DNA of 15,074 bases, taken from the NCBI GenBank assembly GCA_023417745.1, contig JAEZEM010000478.1:1-15074 (forward strand), read 5' to 3'. The notes beneath the pieces are model-generated. The model saw nothing but the letters and a program-made list of their open reading frames with translations, was not told the origin of the DNA and made no database searches. Position 1 is the stretch's first letter. Each line of letters opens with the position of its first letter. Positions 1-7,400 of the stretch are shown piece after piece. The stretch comes from Pseudomonadota bacterium (GTDB lineage Bacteria; Desulfobacterota; Desulfovibrionia; Desulfovibrionales; Desulfovibrionaceae). A program made the translations under genes and the position numbers.

Positions 1-216
1 GTCCTTGCCGTCGGCCGCTTTATAAGGAATGCGGACGGTCTGGGCCTTGATGGTGATGCCGCGTTCGCGTTCGAGGTCCATGCGGTCAAGATACTGCTCG
101 CGCATCTCCCGGGCGGTGATGACGCCGGTAAGTTCGAGAATGCGGTCGGCCAGGGTGGATTTCCCATGGTCGATGTGGGCAATGATGCTGAAATTTCGGA
201 TGCGAGACGTGTCCAT
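1..216 (-). CDS. lepA: Elongation factor 4 (LepA), N-terminal part, cut by the window edge
   Basis: This is the first 72 codons of a translational GTPase on the minus strand, reading out of the window at position 1. The protein begins MDTSRIRNFSIIAHIDHGKS, which contains the G1/P-loop AHIDHGKST (residues 12-20). It continues with the switch I segment DLERERGITIKAQTV (about residues 47-61), a combination typical of LepA/EF4 and distinguishable from TypA and EF-G. LepA acts on the ribosome and is linked to translation initiation and ribosome assembly, or to back-translocation. The ATG at 214-216 gives the normal LepA start. The Shine-Dalgarno sequence is weak (AAAGGCA about 8 nt upstream). The gene is divergent from sat. 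A good promoter lies at 259-287. Only the fragment is visible, so integrity of the rest cannot be judged. Confidence 0.95.
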   Translation of the reverse strand, partial: MDTSRIRNFSIIAHIDHGKSTLADRILELTGVITAREMREQYLDRMDLERERGITIKAQTVRIPYKAADGKD

Positions 217-258
217 TCGGGGGGTGCCTTTGCGGAAGCGCGCGATTGATCGAACCGC

Positions 259-287
259 GTCATAATGGAAGCCGTGTCCAAGGTCAA
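259..287 (-). promoter_or_regulatory. Sigma-70-type promoter for lepA
   Basis: Read on the minus strand, TTGACC (282-287) is followed by an exact 17-nt spacer and TATGAC (259-264). That is 5/6 and 4/6 to the consensus at optimal spacing. Transcription would start near 252, giving a leader of about 36 nt before the lepA ATG. This is assigned from sequence match only. Confidence 0.55.
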
Positions 288-376
288 TGCAGCGGGTACG
301 GCGCGGCGGCCGCGGGGTCCTGGCCGGACACAAAATCCGCCTGCGGGCGAGGCCGACGAGGACATTTTCGTGGCCT

Positions 377-394
377 TTGACACATTTTTCACTT
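377..394 (+). promoter_or_regulatory. Candidate sat -35 element and Rex-like operator
   Basis: A perfect TTGACA lies at 377-382, but no convincing -10 follows at 16-18 nt; the nearest is TATTCC at 397-402, only 14 nt away. The 18-mer TTGACACATTTTTCACTT matches 9 of 14 defined positions of a generic Rex operator (TTGTGAA-N4-TTCACAA), with the right half better than the left. Rex is known to repress sat in Desulfovibrio vulgaris Hildenborough, so a site here would be expected. The match is imperfect and the call is tentative. Confidence 0.3.
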
Positions 395-424
395 GGTATT
401 CCCTGGGGGCTGGTGTATGAAAGA

Positions 425-438
425 CCCCATTCATGGGG
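425..438 (+). other. Short inverted repeat in the sat leader
   Basis: CCCCAT and ATGGGG are perfect inverted halves separated by two bases, about 78 nt upstream of the sat ATG. It could form a small hairpin in the 5' untranslated RNA or be a protein-binding palindrome. The rest of the 217-515 intergenic region holds the two promoter candidates and no credible gene. Confidence 0.35.
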
Positions 439-515
439 ACAACCGGTTCCGGAAAATCGCCGGCCCCCGTTGAAACGCGGAAACTTTAACAAAATCACCG
501 GTAAGGAGGCTTTAC

Positions 516-1808
516 ATGTCCAAATTGGTTCCGCCGCATGGAGGCAAAGGCCTGGTCATCCGTTTGATGGAAGGCGCTGCCAAGGAAGCCGAACTGAAGA
601 AGGCCGCTGGCCTCAAGAAAGTGCAGATCACCGCCCAGGAAAAGGGCGACCTGATCATGATCGGCATCGGCGGTTTCTCGCCGCTGGACGGCTTCATGAC
701 CAAGGCCGACTGGAAGAGCTCCGTTGAGAAGATGACCCTGGCCGACGGCACCTTCTGGCCCGTCCCGGTCGTCCTGGCGGTCACCAAGGACGAAGCCGCC
801 GGCATCAAAGAGGGCGAGGAAATCACCCTCGAGCGCAACGGCGAAGTCTACGCCACCATGAAGGTCACTGAGAAGTACGAGCTGACCGAAGCCGACAAGA
901 AGTGGGAATCCGAGCTGGTCTACAAGGGCGCCGGCGACGACTCCGCCGACGACAAGTTCTGGAAGATCGCTCTTGACGACCATCCGGGCGTCAAGATGGT
1001 CATGGAGCGCAAGGAAGTTTGCCTGGCCGGCCCGGTCAACGTGCTGTCCGAAGGCGAATACCCGACCAAGTACAAGGGCGTGTACCTGCGTCCGGCCGAA
1101 ACCCGCGCCATGTTCGACGAGCGCGGCTGGGCCACCGTCGCCGCTCTGCAGCTGCGCAACCCCATGCACCGCTCGCACGAATACCTGTGCAAGATCGCCA
1201 TCGAAGTTTGTGACGGCGTCATCATCCACTCGCTGATCGGCAACCTGAAGCCCGGCGACATCCCGGCCGAAGTCCGCGTGAAGTGCATTGACACCCTGTG
1301 CAAGTACTACTTCGTGGAGAAAAACGTCATCCAGGGCGGCTACCCCCTCGACATGCGTTACGCCGGTCCCCGCGAAGGCCTGCTCCACGCCACCTTCCGC
1401 CAGAACTACGGCGTCAACAAGATGATCATCGGCCGTGACCACGCCGGCGTCGGCGACTTCTACGGCATGTTCGAAGCCCAGGAAATCTTCGATCGCATCC
1501 CCTACGCCGACGGCAAGGCCCCCAAGGCCGGCCAGGCGCTGCTGTGCGAGCCCCTGAAGATCGACTGGACCTTCTACTGCTACAAGTGCGACGGCATGGC
1601 TTCGCTGCGCACCTGCCCGCACACCAAGGAAGACCGCGTCATCCTGTCCGGCACCAAGCTGCGCAAGATGCTGTCCGAGGGCGGCGAGATTCCCGACCAC
1701 TTCGGCCGTGAAGAAGTCCTCGTGATCCTGCGCGAGTACTACGAAGGTCTGACCGAGAAGGTCGAGATCAAGATGCACGGCGCTGCTTCCGGCGACTCCG
1801 CCAAATAA
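516..1808 (+). CDS. sat: Sulfate adenylyltransferase (ATP sulfurylase), dissimilatory type
   Basis: This 430-residue protein makes adenosine 5'-phosphosulfate and pyrophosphate from ATP and sulfate, the cytoplasmic activation step that feeds APS reductase in sulfate respiration. The length fits the monofunctional bacterial and archaeal Sat, with no APS kinase domain. Visible motifs are the nucleotide-binding QLRNPMHRSHE (residues 212-222, with the paired histidines 218 and 221) and GRDHAGVG further on. A cysteine cluster follows at C355-x2-C358-x8-C367-P-H369, matching the zinc-binding site known in some family members. The start is fixed by a strong ribosome site, TAAGGAGG at 502-509, six bases before the ATG. 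Codon use is heavily biased to C-ending codons, as expected for a highly expressed gene. It is monocistronic, with a terminator directly downstream, and divergent from lepA. Confidence 0.97.
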   Translation: MSKLVPPHGGKGLVIRLMEGAAKEAELKKAAGLKKVQITAQEKGDLIMIGIGGFSPLDGFMTKADWKSSVEKMTLADGTFWPVPVVLAVTKDEAAGIKEGEEITLERNGEVYATMKVTEKYELTEADKKWESELVYKGAGDDSADDKFWKIALDDHPGVKMVMERKEVCLAGPVNVLSEGEYPTKYKGVYLRPAETRAMFDERGWATVAALQLRNPMHRSHEYLCKIAIEVCDGVIIHSLIGNLKPGDIPAEVRVKCIDTLCKYYFVEKNVIQGGYPLDMRYAGPREGLLHATFRQNYGVNKMIIGRDHAGVGDFYGMFEAQEIFDRIPYADGKAPKAGQALLCEPLKIDWTFYCYKCDGMASLRTCPHTKEDRVILSGTKLRKMLSEGGEIPDHFGREEVLVILREYYEGLTEKVEIKMHGAASGDSAK

Positions 1809-1836
1809 GCAGTCCGCGCAATCGATCCGATTGCTC

Positions 1837-1870
1837 CGGGGGGACGCGAAAGCGTCCCCCCGTTTTTTTT
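1837..1870 (+). terminator. Rho-independent terminator of sat
   Basis: A perfect 11-bp GC-rich stem (1837-1847 pairing with 1852-1862) closes on a GAAA tetraloop and is followed by eight T residues (1863-1870). It begins 28 nt after the sat stop codon. The following 186 bases (1871-2056) contain no gene I can support. Confidence 0.96.
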
Positions 1871-2056
1871 GCGCAAAGGGGCACGGTTGGCGGCGAGACA
1901 AAAAGGAGACGGCTGACGGCAGCGGGAAAAGGCGTCCGGAAGTCGCGTCAATGGGTAGCTGCGCCTTTCCGCCGCCCGCCTTGGGCGCCACGAGGCAAGA
2001 GGAGGCTTATGGCCTGCCGTTGGATTGGCGGGCTAAGGCATTGCCTGCCGGCTCCC

Positions 2057-2359
2057 TCAAATCAAACATTCCAGACCCTTTCGATCTAACAGATCAAGCA
2101 GCTTCATGGAGGGGCCGCTGGGTTTTTTGCGCCCCATCTCCCACTGCTGCACGGTGGAAACCCCCACATTGAGCACCGCCGCCAGGACGGCTTGGCTGAG
2201 CCGGCGCGACTCCCTGATCCGTTTGACCTCCGAGGCGGAAATATCGCGCTTGGGCGGCAGGCACAGGGCTTCGATCTCCCGCATTGTAATGTCATCCATG
2301 CCGCCCAGTTCATGGATATCCTTGGCCATGTCATAGGCCACATCAAGATGGATGCTCAT
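2057..2359 (-). CDS. HigA/NadS-like helix-turn-helix antitoxin
   Basis: This 100-residue protein has a C-terminal Xre-type helix-turn-helix. The segment from about residue 41 to 80 (ISASEVKRIRESRRLSQAVL, then AAVLNVGVSTVQQWEMGRKK) has the usual helix 2-turn-helix 3 pattern, including STVQQWE. This layout, a short variable N-terminus and one HTH at the C-terminus, is typical of antitoxins paired with RelE/HigB-type toxins. They bind both the toxin and their own promoter. I chose the ATG at 2357-2359 because GGGGAGG sits nine bases upstream; an earlier in-frame GTG at 2377 lies on that ribosome site. A toxin reading frame lies upstream on the same strand, in the toxin-first order usual for this family, but it is frameshifted. 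The antitoxin looks intact and may survive as a stand-alone regulator. Confidence 0.75.
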   Translation of the reverse strand: MSIHLDVAYDMAKDIHELGGMDDITMREIEALCLPPKRDISASEVKRIRESRRLSQAVLAAVLNVGVSTVQQWEMGRKKPSGPSMKLLDLLDRKGLECLI

Positions 2360-2450
2360 ACGTAAAAACCTCCCCACAAACAGGCCCAGAACAGAGCATG
2401 GCCAACTTCGGATTGGGGCGCAATGCCGAAGCGCAAGCCAAGCTCAGGGA

Positions 2451-2728
2451 TCAACGCCAGCAAATCTCCACGATGGACCCTTTCGTTTTGAGCGTCTCTA
2501 TCATTTCGTCGGCGGCGGCAATGTATGCCTCGGCCGCTTTCGCCAAGGCTTCAACTTCATTGGGGCGGAGAGTGTCCTTTCATTTTTTTGGAACATGCTC
2601 AAAAAGAACACTCGGCTGGAAAGAGGCCGTTTATAGGCCACAACCAGCCGGTAGCCCCCGCGCTTTCCCATCCCGGCCTTGGCGATCCGCTTTTTCCACA
2701 AACCTTTTCCCAGATCAGCCTCAACTTG
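2451..2728 (-). pseudogene. RelE/HigB-family toxin, frameshifted
   Basis: Two overlapping minus-strand frames together rebuild most of a RelE-family ribosome-dependent mRNase. The first frame (2728 to about 2576) reads VEADLGKGLWKKRIAKAGMG, then KRGGYRLVVAYK and FLSMFQKNER, the core of the family (compare the usual GKRGGYR..VAYR and YGFAKNERD). The second frame (2576 to the TGA at 2451-2453) reads DTLRPNEVEALAKAAEAYIA and ends in VEICWR, a normal family C-terminus. They join only if one base is restored in the AGG-ACA region near 2576. The N-terminal third before 2728 is not recognisable in one frame and overlaps the arsR promoter. It is therefore probably an inactivated toxin; a sequencing error could explain the frameshift but not the missing N-terminus. 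The gap to the antitoxin start is 91 nt, longer than usual. Confidence 0.7.
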
Positions 2729-2764
2729 CCCCGCGACAGCCCCCGCCCCCCGGCGGCAAGCCTG

Positions 2765-2793
2765 TTGACAGCCTCGGGCGAGTCCTCTAAAAT
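2765..2793 (+). promoter_or_regulatory. Consensus sigma-70 promoter of arsR
   Basis: TTGACA (2765-2770), a 17-nt spacer and TAAAAT (2788-2793) make a near-perfect housekeeping promoter. Seven bases downstream of the -10 falls on 2800-2801, the ATG of arsR itself, so the transcript may be leaderless. The -10 overlaps the first base pairs of the inverted repeat at 2792-2809, the expected position for a repressor operator. Confidence 0.8.
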
Positions 2794-2809
2794 TCGAAAC
2801 ATGTCGAAT
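2792..2809 (+). promoter_or_regulatory. Operator 1 for the ArsR repressor (autoregulatory)
   Basis: A perfect inverted repeat, ATTCGA-N6-TCGAAT, spans the -10 end, the predicted start of transcription and the arsR ATG. The same half-sites and spacing occur again at 3147-3164. Imperfect 12-2-12 or shorter palindromes over promoters are usual ArsR targets. Assignment to this ArsR protein is inferred from position and recurrence. Confidence 0.7.
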
Positions 2810-3130
2810 AATGCGCCAGCACTCAGCGAGCAGGAACTGGAAGACGCGGCCCGCATGTTCAAGGCCCTTTCCAACCCGCATCGGCTTCGCATCTTCAAGA
2901 CCCTGTCCTGCTGCTGGGCCGGCCAGGTCGTCACGGGTCCGGCCGAGAACTTCAGCAATTGCCAGCGGGAATTCGCCGAGCGCCTCGGCCTTGCGCCGTC
3001 CACCGTCTCTCACCATTTCAAGGAATTGCGGCAGGCAGGCCTCATCCATATGAAACGCGACGGCAAAGACATGCTGTTCTGGGTTGACGACAAAGCCGTC
3101 AAAGCCTTGCGCGCGCTCTTGGACGCCTAG
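2801..3130 (+). CDS. ArsR-family winged-helix repressor
   Basis: This is a 109-residue single-domain regulator. After a helical start (MFKALSNPHRLRIFKTL, residues 19-35) come the recognition region LAPSTVSHHFKELRQAGLI (64-82) and the wing MKRDGKDMLFWV (84-95), a complete ArsR fold. Proteins of this family bind palindromic operators as dimers and leave DNA on binding a metal, oxidant or small molecule. A stretch between helices (about residues 37-55) is longer than in many relatives and carries Cys37, Cys38 and Cys54, which could form a metal- or thiol-based sensor; this is inference. No metal-specific ELCVCD motif is present. The ATG at 2801 has no Shine-Dalgarno sequence because the promoter -10 ends only seven bases upstream. 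It is likely to regulate itself and the two genes that follow. Confidence 0.88.
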   Translation: MSNNAPALSEQELEDAARMFKALSNPHRLRIFKTLSCCWAGQVVTGPAENFSNCQREFAERLGLAPSTVSHHFKELRQAGLIHMKRDGKDMLFWVDDKAVKALRALLDA

Positions 3131-3146
3131 TTTTTTTCGGCTCTTC

Positions 3147-3164
3147 ATTCGAAAGATTTCGAAA
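3147..3164 (+). promoter_or_regulatory. Operator 2, upstream of the flavoprotein gene
   Basis: ATTCGA-N6-TCGAAA repeats the arsR operator with identical spacing and 11 of 12 half-site bases. It lies in the 56-nt gap between arsR and the flavoprotein gene, 22 nt before its ATG. A second operator here suggests a separate internal promoter for the downstream genes or a second contact point for the same repressor. I see no strong promoter beside it. Confidence 0.65.
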
Positions 3165-3186
3165 TCTAAACATCAAAGAGGATAAA

Positions 3187-3771
3187 ATGAAGGTCATCAC
3201 CATTTTGGGAAGCCCCAGGAAAAAAGGCAACTCCAACTCCATCGCCCTGGCTTTCTCGGAGAAGGCGCGGTCGTTGGGGGCCGAGGTTTCCACCTACCAC
3301 CTCAACACGATGCGGTTCAGGGGCTGCCAGGGCTGCATGGCCTGCAAGCAAACCCTCGAACGCTGCGCCCTGCAGGACGATCTCACCGAGGTGCTGGACG
3401 CCATCCATGCGGCCGATGTCCTGGTCATGGCCTCCCCGGTCTACTACCACAACGTGTCCGGGCAATTTAAGACCTTCCTCGACCGTACGTTCTCCTTTTT
3501 GAAGCCGAACTTCTTCGGCCGCCCCGATCCCTGCCGGCTGCCTCCGGGCAAGAAAGCCCTGCTCATCTTCTCGCAAGGCCAGGGCGAAGACGCCTACCAA
3601 TATCTGACCGAGCAGTATGCGTTCTTCATGAAGGCCTACGGCATGGAGCCGCCGCGATTCATCCGAGCCGTCCAGCTCAGTGAAGCTTCGACCGCCGAGG
3701 ACAGGAAGGCCTATGCGGACGAAGCACAAGCCCTGGCGCAGGAATGGTGCGACGGGGAAACCCGTCGCTAA
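3187..3771 (+). CDS. Iron-sulfur flavoprotein / NADPH-dependent FMN reductase family
   Basis: This 194-residue flavodoxin-fold protein starts MKVITILGSPRKKGNSNSIA, where GSPRKKGNS (residues 8-16) is the FMN phosphate-binding loop. A tight cysteine motif, C47-x2-C50-x2-C53-x6-C60, follows; it matches the compact [4Fe-4S] site of archaeal and anaerobe iron-sulfur flavoproteins (Isf). ASPVYYHNVSGQFKTFLDR (about residues 84-102) is the second FMN-contacting segment. Members move electrons between ferredoxin or NAD(P)H and oxidants such as quinones, peroxide or oxygen; the substrate here is unknown. The ribosome site AGAGGA (3177-3182) is four bases before the ATG. Its place behind arsR, with a matching operator, suggests induction by whatever the ArsR protein senses. 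Confidence 0.85.
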   Translation: MKVITILGSPRKKGNSNSIALAFSEKARSLGAEVSTYHLNTMRFRGCQGCMACKQTLERCALQDDLTEVLDAIHAADVLVMASPVYYHNVSGQFKTFLDRTFSFLKPNFFGRPDPCRLPPGKKALLIFSQGQGEDAYQYLTEQYAFFMKAYGMEPPRFIRAVQLSEASTAEDRKAYADEAQALAQEWCDGETRR

Positions 3772-3878
3772 CACCGCCTCCGGGAGCCCCATGTTCCGGC
3801 AGGCCATTCCTGCGGAAGAGCTTTGCAGCGAAAATGCCGGTAGGGCCTGGACCAAATTGGACAACGAAAGGAAACCCT

Positions 3879-4181
3879 ATGATTATCGCGATCGTCAAAG
3901 CGACCATCCTGGAGAATGCTCACGAAAGGCTCAGAAACATCGCGAATATTCTGCAACATACGTATGCCCCGCGCGAGGAAGGCTGCGAACAATACGAATC
4001 GTTCATCGACAAGGACACCTTCCTCACCATTGAACGCTGGAGCTCGCAACAGTCCCTGGATGCGCACCTGAAAAGCGCGCATGTGGCCAGCTATGTGCCG
4101 CAACTCAGAGCCTGCGTCGTCGACGGCGCCTTTGCCGTGCAATTCATCAAGAGCGACGATGTTTCCTTTGTGACGCTCTAA
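3879..4181 (+). CDS. Antibiotic-biosynthesis-monooxygenase-fold protein (YgiN-like)
   Basis: This 100-residue dimeric alpha/beta-barrel (ABM) protein has the expected opening strand MIIAIVKATI and a central GCEQYESFIDKDTFLTIERW (residues 36-55) with a family-typical strand pair. A helix follows, LDAHLKSAHVASYV, whose histidines are usual for the fold. E. coli YgiN of this family acts on quinols, while other members degrade heme or act on polyketides. Here the substrate is unknown, and an O2-dependent monooxygenase would be unusual in a strict anaerobe unless it handles quinones or is protective. AAAGGA at 3867-3872 supports the ATG at 3879. The 107-nt gap after the flavoprotein gene shows no promoter, so the genes are probably co-transcribed. 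Confidence 0.75.
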   Translation: MIIAIVKATILENAHERLRNIANILQHTYAPREEGCEQYESFIDKDTFLTIERWSSQQSLDAHLKSAHVASYVPQLRACVVDGAFAVQFIKSDDVSFVTL

Positions 4182-4202
4182 ACCGCGCCTAAGGCGCATC
4201 CG

Positions 4203-4219
4203 TCCCTGGCGGCCAGGGA
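4203..4219 (+). terminator. Hairpin after the ArsR operon, possible weak terminator
   Basis: TCCCTGG-CGG-CCAGGGA forms a 7-bp stem 22 nt after the last stop codon, preceded by a 5-bp GCGCC-TAA-GGCGC hairpin at 4185-4197. There is no clear T-tract. A further 10-bp inverted repeat lies at 4280-4289 / 4305-4314. The rest of 4182-4436 shows no gene. Confidence 0.35.
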
Positions 4220-4436
4220 ACAGGCAATGGCGTTTCCTTTGCTGTGACGCTTAAGCCGCGTCCCCTGGCCCTCCTGGCCCGTCGGCGACAGCCGTTCCTG
4301 GCCCGTCGCCGACGCCGCCATGGCCCGCGCCGGACTTTCGCCGTTATAACCGGCGTCACCCAAACGCCGCCCCAAAGGCTCGCAACAGCCCCCGCCGCCC
4401 CTTGCCGCAGGCCGCCGATCCTTGTACCTTTCTCCC

Positions 4437-7400
4437 ATGTCCTTTCTCGCCGACCTGCACATCCATTCCCGCCACTCCCGGGCCACCAGCAAAGGCCTCA
4501 CCCCCCGCTGCCTCGCCGCCTGGGGCGAAGTCAAAGGCCTGGACGTGGTCGCCACCGGCGACTTCACCCACCCCGGCTGGCTGGAGGAATTAAAAGCGTC
4601 ACTCACCCCCGGCGACGACGGGTTGCTGCATCTCACCGACCCGGCCGGGCTGTCCAAGGAAATCCCCTGGCTGCCCGAGACACGCTTCGCCGGCTCGACA
4701 AAATTTCTGCTCTCGGCCGAGATCAGCTCCATCTACAAGCGCGGCGGCAAGGTCCGCAAAGTCCACAACCTGCTCTACGCGCCAAGCTTCGAAGCGGCCG
4801 AGCGCTTAAACGTCAAGCTGGCCAAGGTCGGCAACCTGATCTCCGACGGCCGGCCCATCCTGGGCCTCGACAGCCGCCACCTGCTCGAACTGACGCTGGA
4901 AACGGACCCCTTATGTTTCCTCGTGCCGGCCCATATCTGGACGCCCTGGTTTTCGCTTTTCGGCTCCAAGTCCGGCTTCGATTCCATAGAAGAATGCTAC
5001 GGCTCGCTTTCTCGGGAAATTTTCGCCATGGAAACGGGCCTGTCCTCGGACCCGGACATGAACTGGACGCTCTCGGCCCTGGACCGCATCCGGCTCATCT
5101 CCAACTCCGACGCCCACTCCGGCGAAAAGCTCGGCCGGGAATGCAACCTCTTCACCGGCCCGGCTTCCTATCAGGGCATCTTCGACGCCCTTCGCGGCAA
5201 GACGGGCGAGACAGCCTTTGCCGGCACGGTGGAATTCTTCCCGGAAGAGGGCAAATACCACCTCGACGGCCACCGGGACTGCGGCGTGGCCATGGAACCG
5301 GCCCAGGCCAAGGCGCTGGGCTGCCTGTGCCCCAAGTGCGGCAAGCCGCTGACCCTGGGCGTGCTGCACCGCGTCCTTGAGCTGGCCGACCGGGAAACGC
5401 CGGTGCGTCCGGACGGCGCGCCGGGCTTCACCTCGCTTATTCCCCTGGACGAGGTGGCCGGCGAGGTGCTGGGCGTTGGTCCCAAGACCGGCAAGGTCAA
5501 AAATCTCCTGACCACCCTTTTCGCCCGCTTCGGCACGGAAATCGCCATCCTTCACGACGCGGCCGTGGAAGACCTGCGCCGGGTCCATCCGGCTCTGGGC
5601 GAGGCCGTGCGCCGCATGCGCCAGGGCCAGGTGTCGCGCCAGGCCGGCTATGACGGCCAGTACGGCCGCATCACCGTTTTTTCCGACGAGGAGCGCCGGG
5701 AGCTCAAGGCCGGCCGCTTCCGGGCCGGCGCGCCCATGGCCCGGCCGGCCGCCCGGGAGGCCGACGCCGCCGGCCCGGACGGCGACGCCCCGGCCGAACC
5801 TCCCCCTGCCCCGTCCCTGGCCCGCGCCGCCGCAGCCGCCGCGCCGCCGCCACGCGGGCTTACCCCGGACCAGAAGCGCGCCGCGCAAACCGCCGCCCGC
5901 CACGTGCTGACCGTGGCCGGTCCGGGCACCGGCAAGACCCACACGCTTTTGGCCCGCATCCGCGAACTGCTGGCCCATGGCGTGGCCGCCGACAAGATCC
6001 TGGCCGTCACCTTCACCCGCCGGGCCGCCGCCCAGTTGCGCGAACGGCTTGCCCGCGACGACGCCGGCGGCGACATCCCCCGGGCCGACACCCTCCACGC
6101 CCTGGCCCTGGCCGCCCTGGCCGAAGCCGGCGGCAACGAACCCGTGGTGCTCTCGGAAGACTCCGCCCGGCGGCTTTTTGATCTGGCCAACCCCGAGCTG
6201 CCCCGGTCCCGGGCCAAGAGCGCCTGGCAGGAACTGTCCCTGGCCCGGGAGAAAATGGCCCCGCCCGTGCTCACGCCCCAGGGCATGGCCGGCCCGGGCC
6301 TCTACGCCGCCCGCTACGCCGAGGCCAAGCGCCAAGCCCGGCTGTCCGATTTCACCGATCTGCTGGAAGGCTGGCTGGCCGCCATCGCCTCGGGCCGCTC
6401 CCGCCCGGCCTGGACCCATGTGCTGGTGGACGAGGTCCAGGACCTGACCCCCTTGCAGCTGGCGCTCATCGCCGCCGTATGCGGCCGCGATCGGGCCAGC
6501 CTTTTCGCCATCGGCGACCCGGACCAATCCATCTACGGCTTTCGCGGCGCAACCGGCGGGGTGCGGGAGGCCTTGGGGGCCTTTTGGCCCGACCTCACGG
6601 TGATCGCGCTTGCCGACAACTTCCGCTCGGCCGCGCCTTTGCTGACCCTGGCCGCCGGAGTGTTCCGGGGACGCACGGCCCTGACCTCCCGAGCCGGGCC
6701 GGAGGTGCAGGCCGATTGCCGCATCGAACTCTACGAAGCGCCCACGGCCGCAGCCGAGGCGGACTGGGTGGCCGAACGCCTGTCCGGACTTATCGGCGGC
6801 TCGTCCCTGACCCTTTCCCGCGACTTTTCGGAAAAGCACCTCTCCCCAAGCGACATCGCCGTGCTGGTGCGTTTTTCCGGGCTCATCGGCCCCCTACGCC
6901 AGGCCCTGTCCCGGGTCGGCCTGCCGGTGTCGGTGCCCGAGGCCGAGGCTTTTTTCAACGAACCCCGGGTGCGGCTGCTTTTAGCCGCCGCCGGCCTGCC
7001 CTACGGCATCCCGGCCCCGGAAACGGCCGGCACGCCGCCGGACATCCCCGAACGGCTGCTGGAAAAGGGTCCGGCCGGGCTGGCCGCCTTTCTGGAGGGC
7101 ATCCCGCCCTTTGACACGCTTTTTTGGCAAGGCGGACCGTTTCGCGAGTTGTGCCGGGCCTACGAGGCCCATGGCGGCTGGCAGGGGCTTTTGGCCTACG
7201 TAGCCGCCCAGAACGAACTGGAGCTGGTGGGGGCAAAGGCCGAGAAGGTGCGGATCATGTCCATCCACGCGGCCAAGGGACTGGAATTCGGGGCGGTGTT
7301 CCTGCCGGCCCTGGAAGACGGGCTTTTGCCCTTTGCCGGATCGGATTTCCTCAGCGGCAAGCCTGGCCATCCGGCCGGACGCATGGACGAAGAAGAAGAA

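Noticed and set aside
495..1991. Long open frame of 498 codons on the minus strand opposite sat
   Set aside because: It is the antisense shadow of sat, caused by biased codon use; the composition is Gly/Val/Asp/His-rich with no domain, and sat is unmistakable.
1831..2172. 113-codon plus-strand frame between sat and the antitoxin
   Set aside because: It starts inside the sat terminator and runs into the antitoxin gene antisense; no protein features.
2571..2600. Programmed -1 frameshift in the toxin at the A7 run
   Set aside because: The slippery A-AAA-AAT is present, but a -1 slip there reads straight into TGA; the frame change must occur after it, near 2576, so a mutation or sequencing error fits better.
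4911..6839. 642-codon minus-strand open frame opposite the nuclease-helicase gene
   Set aside because: Gly/Ala/Arg-rich shadow frame of a GC-rich gene; no recognisable motifs or ribosome site.
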